The notes: generated from the letters alone by a model not told the origin. A stretch of DNA of 42,005 bases from Spirochaetaceae bacterium (GCA_031278215.1 JAITKV010000004.1:1-42005), one strand, 5' to 3'; shown: positions 15,633-24,470, numbered from the stretch's first letter. A program made the numbers and translations.

Positions 15633-16196
15633 GTGACGGCAGCCATCGAAGAAGTAAAAATAAAGGACCCCTGGGGGAACGAAGGGGCGTCCAAGGCCCT
15701 TAGTTCCGCGGAACTGGAACACCGGGTGGCGATCCTTAAACGCTTTCGGGAGCTTCTTTCCCAGCAGCGGGACCGGTTTAGACAGTACCTGGACGTGTTG
15801 GACAGACAAAAAGACATAATCAAAACGGGAAACGCCGACGATCTTACGGCCCATGTGGAATTAGAAGAAAAGATAGTGGGCGATATTTTTGCCATCCAAA
15901 AGGTCATCGATCCCCTGGAAGACATGTACCGGACGATCTTTCCCCCTGTCAGGACCGTGGAGGGGGCGCATCCGGAAGCCCTGCCCCGGGAAATCCAGGA
16001 AGTCCCCACCCTTAAGGCGGCCCTGGAAGAGCTAAAGACCGAGGCGGTGCTTCGCTCCAGCCGCAACCGGCAGCTTTTGGCAAAGCGCCTGGAAGAACTG
16101 CGGGCCGAAATGAAAACCCTCCGGGCCAATCCCTACGCCATACACCGGTCGGCCTATTCCGGCGAAACCGCCTCTTTGGTGGATATTAAAGGATAA
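15633..16196 (+). CDS. FlgN-like flagellar protein
   Basis: A 187-residue, highly charged, almost entirely helical protein with coiled-coil stretches (about 28-100 and 128-165) and no signal peptide. Size, composition and position right after fliS fit a FlgN-type chaperone for hook-filament junction proteins, but sequence similarity is weak by eye, so this is a contextual call. It starts at GTG 15633, 20 bases after the fliS stop. The end (residues 168-187) is less charged and may be disordered. Confidence 0.65.
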   Translation: MTAAIEEVKIKDPWGNEGASKALSSAELEHRVAILKRFRELLSQQRDRFRQYLDVLDRQKDIIKTGNADDLTAHVELEEKIVGDIFAIQKVIDPLEDMYRTIFPPVRTVEGAHPEALPREIQEVPTLKAALEELKTEAVLRSSRNRQLLAKRLEELRAEMKTLRANPYAIHRSAYSGETASLVDIKG

Positions 16197-16281
16197 GCTC
16201 CCGCCGCCTTTCTTGCGCCTCGCCGGAAGCAGCGTAAAGCCGGGGCCGGCTGCGAAACCATCAGCCCCACTACCCGGGTAC

Positions 16282-16529
16282 TTACCACACCCGGGCGCGG
16301 TCCGTTATTTCGGTCCGGTTGGCCTTGGTAAAGGTAAAGTTCAGACCGGCAAATTGGGCCGCCAGGTTGGGAAGGATCATATATTTTCGCCGAAACGGTT
16401 GGTAATTTCTCCCAGTCGCCGGTCAGTTTCTTTCATCTGCCTGGCGGTTTCTTCCTGGTTTTTTTTGAGTTCCTGCATACCTGCCATGAATCGCTCAAAA
16501 AAACTGTCTACGAGCCGTGCGGTCTCCAC
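16282..16529 (-). pseudogene. Frameshifted, truncated remnant of a coiled-coil/nuclease-like (DUF3782-type) gene
   Basis: A GTG at 16529 with a good GGGAG ribosome site opens a 50-residue frame containing QEETARQMKETDRRLGEITN and ending NRFGEN-Ile at TGA 16377-16379. A second frame opens at the overlapping ATG 16380 and continues MILPNLAAQF and NFTFTKANRTEITDR until TAA 16282-16284. In intact proteins I recall from treponemes and cyanobacteria, the ETDR coiled coil and the PNL...FTKA segment are one chain, with a PD-(D/E)XK-like nuclease part after it. Here the join is broken and the rest is missing. The family name is from memory, so moderately certain; the two-frame structure is seen directly. 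Confidence 0.65.
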
Positions 16530-16606
16530 AATGACACTCCCTTACATAAAAGATACCCCATGTTGAACCAAAGGACAACAATGGAGCCGAATGCCGGCGG
16601 TTCTTA

Positions 16607-16732
16607 TATAATGGCGTTATGCGGCGTCTTGCTTTAATCGAGGAGCATAAAAGACAGCGCCGCCGGGGCTGTTGTAAGCCCCCCTTCCCCGGTATACTTT
16701 TATCATGTCTATTCCGGAGCCCCTTTACCTGA
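16607..16732 (+). other. TATAAT followed by a possible 37-codon ORF ahead of polA
   Basis: A consensus TATAAT (16607-16612), exactly 6 bases, then ATG at 16619 opens a basic, Cys-containing 37-residue frame that runs to TGA 16730-16732. It overlaps the start of polA in another frame. There is no -35 element and no ribosome site. It could be a leaderless leader peptide or simply an upstream polA promoter. Coding evidence is weak. Confidence 0.25.
16693..16698 (+). promoter_or_regulatory. polA -10 element, predicted leaderless
   Basis: TATACT ends exactly 6 bases before the polA ATG at 16705, and no Shine-Dalgarno is present. The possible -35, TTGTAA at 16672-16677, is 15 bases away and weak. 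Confidence 0.45.
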
Positions 16733-19569
16733 TTGACTCCTACGGTCTTATCTACCGGTCCTACTTTGCCTTCCTTACAAGGCCCCTGCGAAATTCCCGG
16801 GGACAGAATGTATCCGCCCTCTTCGGTTTTGCCCGGATGCTGATCAGCCTTATCGACGAAGGCGCCCCCGAGGCGGCGGACAAGTCCCAGAAACCGGCCC
16901 TGCGGCGGCCCCGGCGCCTGGCGGCGGTTTTTGATTCCCGAACCCCCACCTTTCGCCACCGGATGTACAAGGAATACAAGGCTACCCGGCAAAAGGCCCC
17001 CGAGGATCTTCATGCCCAGGTGCCCCTGGTAGAAGAAACCTTACGCGCGTTGGGGGTCCCCGTGGTACAGGCCGAAGGCTACGAAGCCGACGACATTATC
17101 GCCACTCTGGCCCTGCGCTGCAAAACCGAAGGCCGGCGCTGTTATATTATCTCCTCCGACAAGGATCTCCTTCAACTGATAGGGGACGGGGTGTACCAGT
17201 TGCGGCCCCAAAAAGCCGGGACGGAACAGACCGGCGGAAGGAACAGAGACGGAATACCCTACAGCCTTACGGGCCCTGCGGAGGTCAAGGCGGAATGGGG
17301 GGTTCCTCCGGATAAGATACTGGATCTGCTTTCGCTTACCGGGGACAGTTCCGACAATGTACCGGGAGTTAAGGGGATCGGGGAAAAGACGGCGGTAAAA
17401 CTTATGGCCCGCTACGGTTCCCTGGAGGGGATCTACGAAAATCTGGCGGCCATTGAAGGGGCGGTGGGGAAAAAGCTCGCGGAGGGAAAAGAAAACGCGT
17501 ATTTTGCCAAAAAACTTATTACCCTGGAAACCGGGACGCCCCTTCCCTTTACGGACATAGACGAACTTTCCATAGAAGTGCTTACGCGCTCCGCCGCGGC
17601 CGCGGTGCTGATGCGGGAAGGGATCCACCAGAGCGCCCGGCAACTGGATCCGGAAATTAAAATTGCCCGCGGACAAGAGCCTTCTTCCAAACCGGAACAA
17701 GCTTTCGCGGGCCCAAGTCAAGTCCTGCCGGATCCTTCACTCCTGGGGGAGGGGGCCTACAAAATAATCCTGGATCCGGCGGAATTGAGATCCGTTCTTG
17801 CCGCGGCCAGGAAGCAGGGACTTTTGGCCCTGGACTTTGAAACCGACTCCCTGGACGCATGGAACGCCCGGCCCATCGGGATTTCCCTGGCCGTAAAACC
17901 CAGGGAGGCCTATTATGTTCCCGTGGCCCCCCACGGGGTAGGATCCGGCGCCGGGGACAGCCCCCCGGCCCCCAGCCCTTTTATTGAACCGGAAGAGGTC
18001 CGATCCCTGCTGGCGCCCCTCTTTTCGGACCGGGCCATGATCATCGTGGCCCATAATGCTAAGTACGATTACAAGGTAAGCCGGGGCTGGGGGGTGGAAC
18101 GGTGGAAATGCAGAATTTGGGATACCATGGTTGCCGCATGGGTGGCCGATCCGGAACGGTTGAATTATACCCTTGATTCCCTGGCTTCCCACTACTTTCA
18201 GTACACGCCCATGACCTACAACTCCATTGTTCCCAAGGGAAAAACCTTCGATCAGGTGTCTCTGGAAACCGCCTGCCGGTACTCTGCGGAGGATGCGGAT
18301 TTAACCCTGCGGATGATGCGTCTCCTGGGACCGTGGCTGGAGCAAACCGGCGCCCTGGGACTGTTTCTGGACCTGGAAATGCCCCTGCTTCCTATTCTGG
18401 CCGAAATGGAAGGGGAAGGGATCATGATAGAAAAACAAACCCTTTCTTCCTATGGGGTGGAACTTTTTACCGAAATGAACGCGGTCCAGGAAAGGACCTG
18501 GGCCATGGTGGGCCATGAATTTAACCTGGGGTCCCCCAAGCAGCTTCAAGAGGTCCTTTTTACCGAACGGAAGCTTAAGCCGGGGAAAAAAACCAAGACC
18601 GGATATTCTACCGACGTAGACGTGCTGGAAGAACTGGCCCGGGAAGACCCGGTTCCCGCCCTGATCCTCCGGCACCGGACCCTGGCAAAGCTTAAATCCA
18701 CCTACGTGGATGGTCTGGTAGGCCTGGCAGACGCCCGGGGCCGGATCCACACCAGCTTTATCCAAACCGGCACCGCCACGGGGCGGCTTTCTTCCCGGGA
18801 GCCGAATTTGCAGAACATTCCTGTCCGGGAAGAAGAAGGCCGGCGCATTCGGGAGGCATTTGTGGCCCGCCGCGGGCACTTGCTTATCTCGGCGGATTAT
18901 AACCAGATTGAACTTGTGGTGCTAACCCACCTTTCCCAGGATAAAAACCTAACGGAAGCCTTTAGGCAGGGTCTGGACGTCCATGCCCGGACCGCCGCGC
19001 TGATCTTTGGCCTGGATGAGCGGAACGTACCCGCGGATAAACGGCGGCTTGCCAAGACCATTAACTTTGGAGTGATGTACGGCATGAGCGCGTTCCGCCT
19101 TTCCAACGAGTTGGGGATCAGCCGCAGCGAGGCGGCGGCGTTTATCGAAGCCTACTTTGCCACGTATTCAGGGGTAAGCCTTTTTATCCAGCAGCTAATA
19201 GAACAGACCGAGGAAACCGGCTATGTGTCAACGATCCTGGGCCGCCGCCGTTATATACAGGCCATCAATTCCAAGAACCGGACCGAAAAGGCCGCCGCGG
19301 AACGGATCGCGGTAAATACCCCCATCCAGGGTTCCGCGGCGGATATTGTTAAAACCGCGATGCTTAAGCTGGACAAAAAACTGGAAGAACTTAAAAGCCC
19401 CGCCCGGCTGCTTTTACAGGTCCACGACGAGCTTATATTGGAGTGCCCCCGGGATGCCGCGGAGGAAACGGCCCGGCTGGTTCAATACGAAATGGAAAAC
19501 GCGGTACAATTGCGGGTACCCCTTCGGGTAACCGTGGAAACCGGCAAACGCTGGGGAGAATTTCATTAA
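16705..19569 (+). CDS. polA: DNA polymerase I
   Basis: This enzyme fills gaps and removes RNA primers during replication and repair. All three domains are present in 954 residues. The 5'-3' exonuclease (about 1-300) has YEADDIIATLA and the helix-hairpin-helix GDSSDNVPGVKGIGEKTA. The 3'-5' proofreading domain (about 350-560) keeps its acidic residues: DFETD at about 377, NAKYD and YSAEDAD. The polymerase domain has motif A DYNQIEL (about 731), motif B RRLAKTINFGVMYG (about 785) and motif C VHDE (about 906). Proofreading therefore looks functional, unlike in some bacterial PolI. The ATG has a TATACT 6 bases upstream and no ribosome site. Confidence 0.97.
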   Translation: MSIPEPLYLIDSYGLIYRSYFAFLTRPLRNSRGQNVSALFGFARMLISLIDEGAPEAADKSQKPALRRPRRLAAVFDSRTPTFRHRMYKEYKATRQKAPEDLHAQVPLVEETLRALGVPVVQAEGYEADDIIATLALRCKTEGRRCYIISSDKDLLQLIGDGVYQLRPQKAGTEQTGGRNRDGIPYSLTGPAEVKAEWGVPPDKILDLLSLTGDSSDNVPGVKGIGEKTAVKLMARYGSLEGIYENLAAIEGAVGKKLAEGKENAYFAKKLITLETGTPLPFTDIDELSIEVLTRSAAAAVLMREGIHQSARQLDPEIKIARGQEPSSKPEQAFAGPSQVLPDPSLLGEGAYKIILDPAELRSVLAAARKQGLLALDFETDSLDAWNARPIGISLAVKPREAYYVPVAPHGVGSGAGDSPPAPSPFIEPEEVRSLLAPLFSDRAMIIVAHNAKYDYKVSRGWGVERWKCRIWDTMVAAWVADPERLNYTLDSLASHYFQYTPMTYNSIVPKGKTFDQVSLETACRYSAEDADLTLRMMRLLGPWLEQTGALGLFLDLEMPLLPILAEMEGEGIMIEKQTLSSYGVELFTEMNAVQERTWAMVGHEFNLGSPKQLQEVLFTERKLKPGKKTKTGYSTDVDVLEELAREDPVPALILRHRTLAKLKSTYVDGLVGLADARGRIHTSFIQTGTATGRLSSREPNLQNIPVREEEGRRIREAFVARRGHLLISADYNQIELVVLTHLSQDKNLTEAFRQGLDVHARTAALIFGLDERNVPADKRRLAKTINFGVMYGMSAFRLSNELGISRSEAAAFIEAYFATYSGVSLFIQQLIEQTEETGYVSTILGRRRYIQAINSKNRTEKAAAERIAVNTPIQGSAADIVKTAMLKLDKKLEELKSPARLLLQVHDELILECPRDAAEETARLVQYEMENAVQLRVPLRVTVETGKRWGEFH

Positions 19570-19676
19570 CCGGAAGACATATTTACAGGAGGGGCTGTTT
19601 CATCGAACCGGAGCTTCGCACCGTGGTTTTGGAACAGGCTTGGATAAGGAACACATTCTTTAAGGAGAACATGTAG

Positions 19677-20801
19677 ATGAAACACGGTAAGAAACCCGCC
19701 GGAGGCCCCCTTGAAGGGAAATCCCGGCGGATACAAAGCCTAATCCTGCCGGTGCTTATGGGCCTGGCGCTATTCGGCTGCCAGGGGGGCCCTCCCGCGG
19801 CGGACCCGGAATTGTCCGGGGCCATGGACAAAACCTTGAACCCCCAGGCGGAAGCTCTGGTCCGGACCGGGATCCTGCACCACGATCAAGGATACTATGA
19901 AACCGCGCTGGAGTACTACCGAAATGCCCTGGAACTGGCCCCGGACCATCCGGTGATCTACTACGAAATGGCCTTTGCGTATATTGCCATGGGAGAAAAC
20001 CAAAGCGCCCTGGAACTGGCCGACAAGGGCCTTGTGGCGGCCGGGGCCCGGGACATGGACGAGATAATCCCCACCCTCTTGGATTTAAAGGGTTCCGCGC
20101 TGGACAATCTGGGCCGGAGCGATGAAGCCATAGAAACCTATCTTACCGCGATTAACCAATACGAGGTTGCCAATACCCTGCTGTACTTTAATTTGGGCTT
20201 AAGCTATTACCGCATAGAAAAGCGGGACGAAGCCCGGGAAACGCTTGTGAAGGGCCTGCGGCTTAACCCTAATCATCCCAGCAGCAACTACCTGTTGGGA
20301 AGGATCTGCATGGAGGGGGGCGAAAAAACCCAGGCCTTTTATGCCCTGTGCTATTTTCTGCTGCTGGAACCCAACACCGAACGGGCCGCAGAGGCCTATA
20401 ACACGATCCTCTACATGCTGGACAGGCAGGAAGAGGCCATCGGGGTACGAAACAACGGCGCCTTTACCGCCTCTGATATGATTATTTCCCTTAGTTTTAC
20501 CCTGGACGAGGCCAACGCGGGAAAGTCCGATGCGGAAAAATTCCAAGCCAAGCTGTACTATGTCATTACCAACCTGGAGGAACAGAAAAACAGCGGCAAA
20601 ATCGGCCGCGGCGATGGGGATGAACTGTGGTGGGATTATTACTCCCCCTTCTTTTACCGGATCGCCAAATCCGAACGGTTCGGAACATTTTGCCGGTACA
20701 TAGGGATAACCTCGGACCCCGAAGCCAACGAGTGGATCCAGACCGGCCGGGACGAGATCGAAGGCTTTTTTGAATGGCTTAACGAATACCCGGACTCATA
20801 G
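19677..20801 (+). CDS. TPR-repeat lipoprotein
   Basis: A 374-residue protein with a basic N-terminus, a hydrophobic segment and lipobox ALFGC (Cys35), predicting export and lipid anchoring. At least four tetratricopeptide repeats follow at about 58-240 (for example ALEYYRNALELAPDHP, YEMAFAYIAMGE, YFNLGLSYYR, ETLVKGLRLNPNHP). The C-terminal 130 residues are a helical region with no recognised domain. TPR lipoproteins usually scaffold envelope complexes; the partner is unknown. The ribosome site AAGGAG is nine bases before the ATG. It is followed closely by coaE and lies 107 bases after polA. Confidence 0.85.
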   Translation: MKHGKKPAGGPLEGKSRRIQSLILPVLMGLALFGCQGGPPAADPELSGAMDKTLNPQAEALVRTGILHHDQGYYETALEYYRNALELAPDHPVIYYEMAFAYIAMGENQSALELADKGLVAAGARDMDEIIPTLLDLKGSALDNLGRSDEAIETYLTAINQYEVANTLLYFNLGLSYYRIEKRDEARETLVKGLRLNPNHPSSNYLLGRICMEGGEKTQAFYALCYFLLLEPNTERAAEAYNTILYMLDRQEEAIGVRNNGAFTASDMIISLSFTLDEANAGKSDAEKFQAKLYYVITNLEEQKNSGKIGRGDGDELWWDYYSPFFYRIAKSERFGTFCRYIGITSDPEANEWIQTGRDEIEGFFEWLNEYPDS

Positions 20802-20819
20802 GTATAAACCGGCAAGGGT

Positions 20820-21500
20820 ATGGGAAAGCTGCAGGACGCCCCGGCGCGGGAACCCTTTCTTATCGGGTTAACCGGTCTGTACTGCGCGGGGAAGAACCAT
20901 GTGGGGGCGCTGCTGGAAAAACGGGGCCTTCCCGTCCTGGACGTGGATAAACTGGGGCGCCGGGTTCTGGAGTCCGCGCAGGAAGAAATAGTCCGCCGCT
21001 TTGGGACCGGTATACTGGGCCCGGACAAGCGGCCGGACCGGAAACTCCTGGGAAAACGGGTTTTCCGCCGGGCGGAAGATCTGGCCGCGCTGGAAGGGAT
21101 TGTTCACCCCGCGGCCAATGCCGGTACGGAACAGTGGATAGCCGGCCAGGAGGGGCCCTGTGTAATCAACGCCGCATTGCTCCACCGGTCTTCGGTCTTT
21201 TCCCGGCTGAACCTGATCCTGATAGTCCGCGCTCCCTTTCCGGTACGGTTTTTCCGGGCATGGAAGCGGGATGCCCTGCCCCCGGGGGAGCTTTTACGGC
21301 GCTTCTTTAGCCAGAGAAATTTTCCCCATAAGGCCCCCGGGGGCCCTCAATTTTTTTCCACTCCCGCCGATATTCAGATCATAGAAAATTCCGGACTTCC
21401 CGGTTCAAACCGGAACCTGGAAAACCGGATAAATCACATACTGGAAGGTCTGGATAGCTTATGGAAAAGAAAAAATTACTGCTCGTCGCAGTCTCGGTAG
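20820..21500 (+). CDS. coaE: Dephospho-CoA kinase (atypical P-loop)
   Basis: CoaE phosphorylates dephospho-CoA to CoA in the last step of CoA synthesis. The 226-residue protein has the family layout: P-loop at 16-26, then LDVDKLGRRVLE (in place of the usual DAD motif), the RRVFRRAEDLAALEGIVHP segment, and a lid with the RRFFSQ helix. The P-loop reads GLYCAGKN: Asn26 replaces the usual Ser/Thr that helps bind Mg-ATP. The C-terminus overlaps the start of the SPOR gene by 40 bases in another frame. The overall match to CoaE is fair; activity is less certain because of the P-loop change. Confidence 0.8.
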   Translation: MGKLQDAPAREPFLIGLTGLYCAGKNHVGALLEKRGLPVLDVDKLGRRVLESAQEEIVRRFGTGILGPDKRPDRKLLGKRVFRRAEDLAALEGIVHPAANAGTEQWIAGQEGPCVINAALLHRSSVFSRLNLILIVRAPFPVRFFRAWKRDALPPGELLRRFFSQRNFPHKAPGGPQFFSTPADIQIIENSGLPGSNRNLENRINHILEGLDSLWKRKNYCSSQSR

Positions 21501-22207
21501 GGGTGTTCCTGGTGATCGTGGTAAGCGCCGCGATCCTTATTTTTAGTCCCCGCGCTTCCGCGGTTCCAGAAATTTCGTATCGTGCAATTGATGCAGAAAC
21601 CCCGCAGCATAACCGGTCCGCCACCACCGATCCGGCGAATATAGTTAAGGACGATACCTACATGGGACTTCAGGATCCCGCGTCGGCTTCTCCTATCCAG
21701 GAAAGCAGAATCTATATCAACGGCAGTGAAGGCGGCGCGGAACCGGCGGCGGATACCGCCGGCGGGGCCGGAGCGGCCAAAACGGTGATCAATATTCCCC
21801 GGCCCGCGGCCCCGGCGGTACCCAGCGCCTCTTCCCGGCCCGCCCCCGCCGCTTCGGCCCGGCCCGCGACAGGCGGCAGGGCCGCCGCCGGTTCCCAGAC
21901 CGGCCCCTCCCAGCCCGCAAAAACCGCCGTCCCGGCAGCGCCGGCGCCCAAGAAGCAGTACCGGGATTTCTGGGTCCAGGCCGGATCCTTCTCTACCAGG
22001 GAACGGGCCGACGGGGTTAAACATACCTTGGATAATAAGGGTATCTCCGCCATCGTAACCAACCAGGAAATAAACGGCAATACCTATTACCGGGTCCGCG
22101 TGGGTCCCTATACATCCCAAAACGAAGCGGATTACTGGCTGGCCATGATAAAATCCATAGACGGCTTCCATGACAGCCAGGTCTGGGAAAGCCAGGCCCT
22201 GCGGTAA
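21461..22207 (+). CDS. SPOR-domain membrane protein
   Basis: The 248-residue protein has a short cytoplasmic end, one membrane helix (about 5-28), a Pro/Ala-rich periplasmic linker (about 85-165) and a C-terminal SPOR domain (about 167-240, with YRDFWVQAGSFSTRERA and YYRVRVGPY). SPOR domains bind denuded septal peptidoglycan, so a role at division or in cell-wall maturation is likely (FtsN/DedD-like layout). It overlaps coaE by 40 bases, so the two are coupled. A good rho-independent terminator follows at 22267-22296. Confidence 0.9.
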   Translation: MEKKKLLLVAVSVGVFLVIVVSAAILIFSPRASAVPEISYRAIDAETPQHNRSATTDPANIVKDDTYMGLQDPASASPIQESRIYINGSEGGAEPAADTAGGAGAAKTVINIPRPAAPAVPSASSRPAPAASARPATGGRAAAGSQTGPSQPAKTAVPAAPAPKKQYRDFWVQAGSFSTRERADGVKHTLDNKGISAIVTNQEINGNTYYRVRVGPYTSQNEADYWLAMIKSIDGFHDSQVWESQALR

Positions 22208-22266
22208 AATGCCTATACCGAACCTGTCAGATAGATAAGCCCCCCGGGGCCATAAAAAGGGTGTCA

Positions 22267-22296
22267 GGCTGTCCGGATTTTCCGGCAGCCTTTTTT
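22267..22296 (+). terminator. Rho-independent terminator after the SPOR gene
   Basis: GGCTGTCCGGA and TCCGGCAGCC form a strong stem with one bulged base and a short loop, followed by TTTTTT (22291-22296). It closes the lipoprotein-coaE-SPOR operon and lies before the convergent ZIP gene. Confidence 0.8.
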
Positions 22297-22328
22297 AAGA
22301 CTATTCCCCGGCGCCGCCCGGCGAAGCG

Positions 22329-23141
22329 CTAACCCAGGCCCACATCCAGGGTCATCATCAATGCAAAACCCAGTATAATGCCGGAGGTAGCAATGTGGTC
22401 GTTCCCCTCCCGGTACGCCTCGGGGATAAGCTCTTCGGCCACCACAAAGATCATCGCCCCGGCGGCGAAGGACAGGGCATAGGGGAGTATGGCCTGCATG
22501 GACAGGACCAGGGCGGCCCCCAGAACCCCCGCCAAGGGCTCCACAATGCCCGACGCCTGGCCTATCCAAAAACTTTTAAGCCGGCCCATACCTTCCCGGC
22601 GGAGGGGTATGGAAACCGCGGCCCCCTCGGGAAAATTCTGAAGCCCTATGCCTATGGCCAGGGAAAGCGCTCCGGCAAGGCTTGCCCCCGGCAGGATCGC
22701 CGAGGCCCCAAAACCGACGCCGACGGCAAGCCCCTCGGGGATATTGTGCAGGGTAATGGCCAGTACCAGCAGGATAGAGCGGCCCCAGGAGGTTTTTATC
22801 CCTTCGTCTTCCCGGGCCCCCACGTGGTGATGGGGAAGGAACCGGTCCGCCAGCCTAAGAAAAACGCCCCCCAGGACAAACCCGGCTGCCGCGGCGGCCC
22901 AGGATGGAAGGCCGCCTTTTTCATGGGCCGCATCGGCCATTTCAATTGCCGGAGCCAAGAGCGAGAAAAAACTGGCCGCTATCATCACCCCCGCGGCAAA
23001 ACCAAGCATGGCGTCAAGCACTTTGCGGTTGATGCTTTTAAAAAAGAAAACCGTCGCCGCCCCCAGGGCGGTAAGGGCCCAGGTAAAAAGAGTGGCCATC
23101 AGGGCCTGTAGTACCACTGGTTGATCGACAAACCAATCCAT
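22329..23141 (-). CDS. ZIP-family metal transporter
   Basis: ZIP proteins move zinc, iron or manganese into the cytoplasm. The protein (270 residues from the ATG at 23141) has eight likely membrane helices and the two signature metal helices [10 protein letters not shown] and [11 protein letters not shown] His-rich loop ([11 protein letters not shown]) and the terminal AEELIPEA motif are also present. It is nearest to the ZupT/GufA branch. An in-frame ATG at 23156 is possible, but a TACAAT lies exactly 6 bases before the one chosen, and neither has a Shine-Dalgarno. No Zur-like palindrome matching the one at 8798 is seen upstream, so zinc repression is not evident. Confidence 0.92.
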   Translation of the reverse strand: MDWFVDQPVVLQALMATLFTWALTALGAATVFFFKSINRKVLDAMLGFAAGVMIAASFFSLLAPAIEMADAAHEKGGLPSWAAAAAGFVLGGVFLRLADRFLPHHHVGAREDEGIKTSWGRSILLVLAITLHNIPEGLAVGVGFGASAILPGASLAGALSLAIGIGLQNFPEGAAVSIPLRREGMGRLKSFWIGQASGIVEPLAGVLGAALVLSMQAILPYALSFAAGAMIFVVAEELIPEAYREGNDHIATSGIILGFALMMTLDVGLG

Positions 23142-23147
23142 ACTACA

Positions 23148-23153
23148 ATTGTA
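23148..23153 (-). promoter_or_regulatory. ZIP gene -10 element, predicted leaderless
   Basis: On the minus strand TACAAT ends 6 bases (TGTAGT) before the ATG at 23141. A weak -35 (TTGTGC) lies 16 bases upstream. Confidence 0.4.
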
Positions 23154-23220
23154 CATAAAGCAGAGCCTTGCACAAGAGAATCGTTCCGTACCGCCTATGG
23201 CGTTTCTTTTACCGAAAGGG

Positions 23221-23226
23221 TATACT
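23221..23226 (+). promoter_or_regulatory. -10 element for the small exported protein
   Basis: TATACT lies 19 bases before the ATG at 23246, leaving room for the AAGGAG ribosome site at 23235-23240. No clear -35 is seen. It contrasts with the leaderless-type promoters of neighbouring genes. Confidence 0.4.
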
Positions 23227-23245
23227 TAAAAATTAAGGAGAAAAT

Positions 23246-23593
23246 ATGAAAAAGCTTTTATGGGCCGCGGTATTTTTTATATGGGGAGTCTCTGCCGTGG
23301 CCGCTCAAAATTTACCGTCCATTACCGTAGTAAACGACACCGGATACACCGTTTACGGGGTGTACATTAGCCCTTCGGCGGAGGAGGAATGGGGAGAGGA
23401 TGTCTTAGGAGACATAGTCCTTGCACCGGGAGAAGCCTTCAATGTCCGGCTGGCCTATCCCCTTACGGTCGTTAATGTATATGACATCTTACTCCTGGAC
23501 GAAGATGATGACACGTACTGCAAATGGGAAGTAACTCTTACCAACAATGCCCGAATTTCCTTTACCCTGGAAGATTTAGAATATCAGGAATAA
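23246..23593 (+). CDS. Small exported protein of unknown function
   Basis: A 115-residue protein with a clear type I signal peptide (KKLLWAAVFFIWGVSAVAA, cut before Gln21). The mature part is a short beta-rich acidic domain: ITVVNDTGYTVYGVYISPS, EEWGEDVLGD, then alternating strands. I have seen this NDTGYT...SPS...WG.D.LG pattern in many treponeme secreted proteins of unknown role; no function can be given. It has a good AAGGAG and its own promoter, so it is probably monocistronic and periplasmic. Confidence 0.8.
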   Translation: MKKLLWAAVFFIWGVSAVAAQNLPSITVVNDTGYTVYGVYISPSAEEEWGEDVLGDIVLAPGEAFNVRLAYPLTVVNVYDILLLDEDDDTYCKWEVTLTNNARISFTLEDLEYQE

Positions 23594-23630
23594 AGCTCCC
23601 CGCCGTGGTCAAGCCTTACTGCGAATGAAC

Positions 23631-24470
23631 CTACGGGGCATGGCCCGGATCCTTCACATAGTTTTCCAGGCCGGTAAAGGTCTGCTCTAGATCCCACAGG
23701 CGAATCCGGGCGTAGCCGTCAAGGAAGGTGCGCCGCCGGTTAACGATCACAATACGGCCTCCCCGGCGCAGAACCGTCCGGGGCAGGTCCGCCGCGGGGA
23801 ACACTTCAAGGCTGGTACCCAGTACCAGCATTAGATCCGCATCCTGGGCTTCGGCCTCCGCCGCCCGCCGGGCCTCCAGGGGCAGGGGATCGCCGTAAAA
23901 GGTGATGGCGGGCTTCAGGATCCGGTTACAGCGGGGGCACCGGGGCATGTCCCCGGCCCGCAGAGCCGCCGCGGCGCCGGCATAGGAAAGCCGGATCCCC
24001 GGGCAGCGCAGGCAGTAGTGGATTCCCGGCGAACCGTGGAGTTCTATAAGCCGCTTGGTTCCCGCTTTCCGGTGCAGCATGTCAATATTTTGGGTAATCA
24101 CCGATTTTACCATGCCCTGCCTTTCCGCGGCCGCCAGGACCCGGTGGACCACCGAAGGTTCTTTTGTATCCAGGGAATAAACCAGAGGCCCCGCAACCCG
24201 GTAAAAAAAGGCCGGATCCTCCTCAAAGCGCCGGCTGTCAAAAACCTTTTCGGGAAAAAGAAAGAAAGGGGCCGGATCCCCCGCCGTCTTCGGCGGCAGA
24301 TCCTCTAAGCCGGAAAGGTAGAGCTCCACTACCCCGGAGGCAAATTTCCCCGTCAGTTCCTCCGGCAGGGCCCCCCGGAAATCGGGAATCCCCGACAGGG
24401 TACTTACACCGGCCCCGGTAAGGACGGTACAATGCCGGGCGGATCTGATTAGCGTAAAGAGTTCTTTCAT
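23631..24470 (-). CDS. Sir2-family NAD-dependent protein deacylase
   Basis: This protein should remove acyl groups from lysines using NAD+. From the ATG at 24470 it has 279 residues with GAGVS (19-23), IPDFRG (28-33), TQNID (126-130), catalytic His145 (ELHGS) and a zinc ribbon with CLRC and CPRC (153/156 and 178/181). GTSLEVFPA and IVNRR follow. It lacks the Tyr/Arg pair pattern I would need to call it a desuccinylase. In-frame ATGs at 24491 and 24530 are possible; 24470 fits the family N-terminus best. It is divergent from the fumarase operon, and a GTATAC at 24516-24521 could serve both directions. Confidence 0.9.
   Translation of the reverse strand: MKELFTLIRSARHCTVLTGAGVSTLSGIPDFRGALPEELTGKFASGVVELYLSGLEDLPPKTAGDPAPFFLFPEKVFDSRRFEEDPAFFYRVAGPLVYSLDTKEPSVVHRVLAAAERQGMVKSVITQNIDMLHRKAGTKRLIELHGSPGIHYCLRCPGIRLSYAGAAAALRAGDMPRCPRCNRILKPAITFYGDPLPLEARRAAEAEAQDADLMLVLGTSLEVFPAADLPRTVLRRGGRIVIVNRRRTFLDGYARIRLWDLEQTFTGLENYVKDPGHAP

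Noticed and set aside
16213-16566. 117-codon plus-strand frame after the FlgN-like gene
   Set aside because: It overlaps the minus-strand remnant, which explains the sequence better; no motif or ribosome site supports the plus-strand frame.
19592-19676. Short frame before the TPR lipoprotein, with AGGAGGGG seven bases before an ATC codon and a stop directly before the next ATG
   Set aside because: The spacing is suggestive, but ATC is a very rare start codon, the peptide would have about 24 residues and there is no other coding evidence.
22395-23111. 238-codon plus-strand frame opposite the ZIP gene
   Set aside because: The minus-strand frame has clear ZIP motifs and helices; the plus-strand frame is Gly/Pro/Lys-rich shadow sequence.
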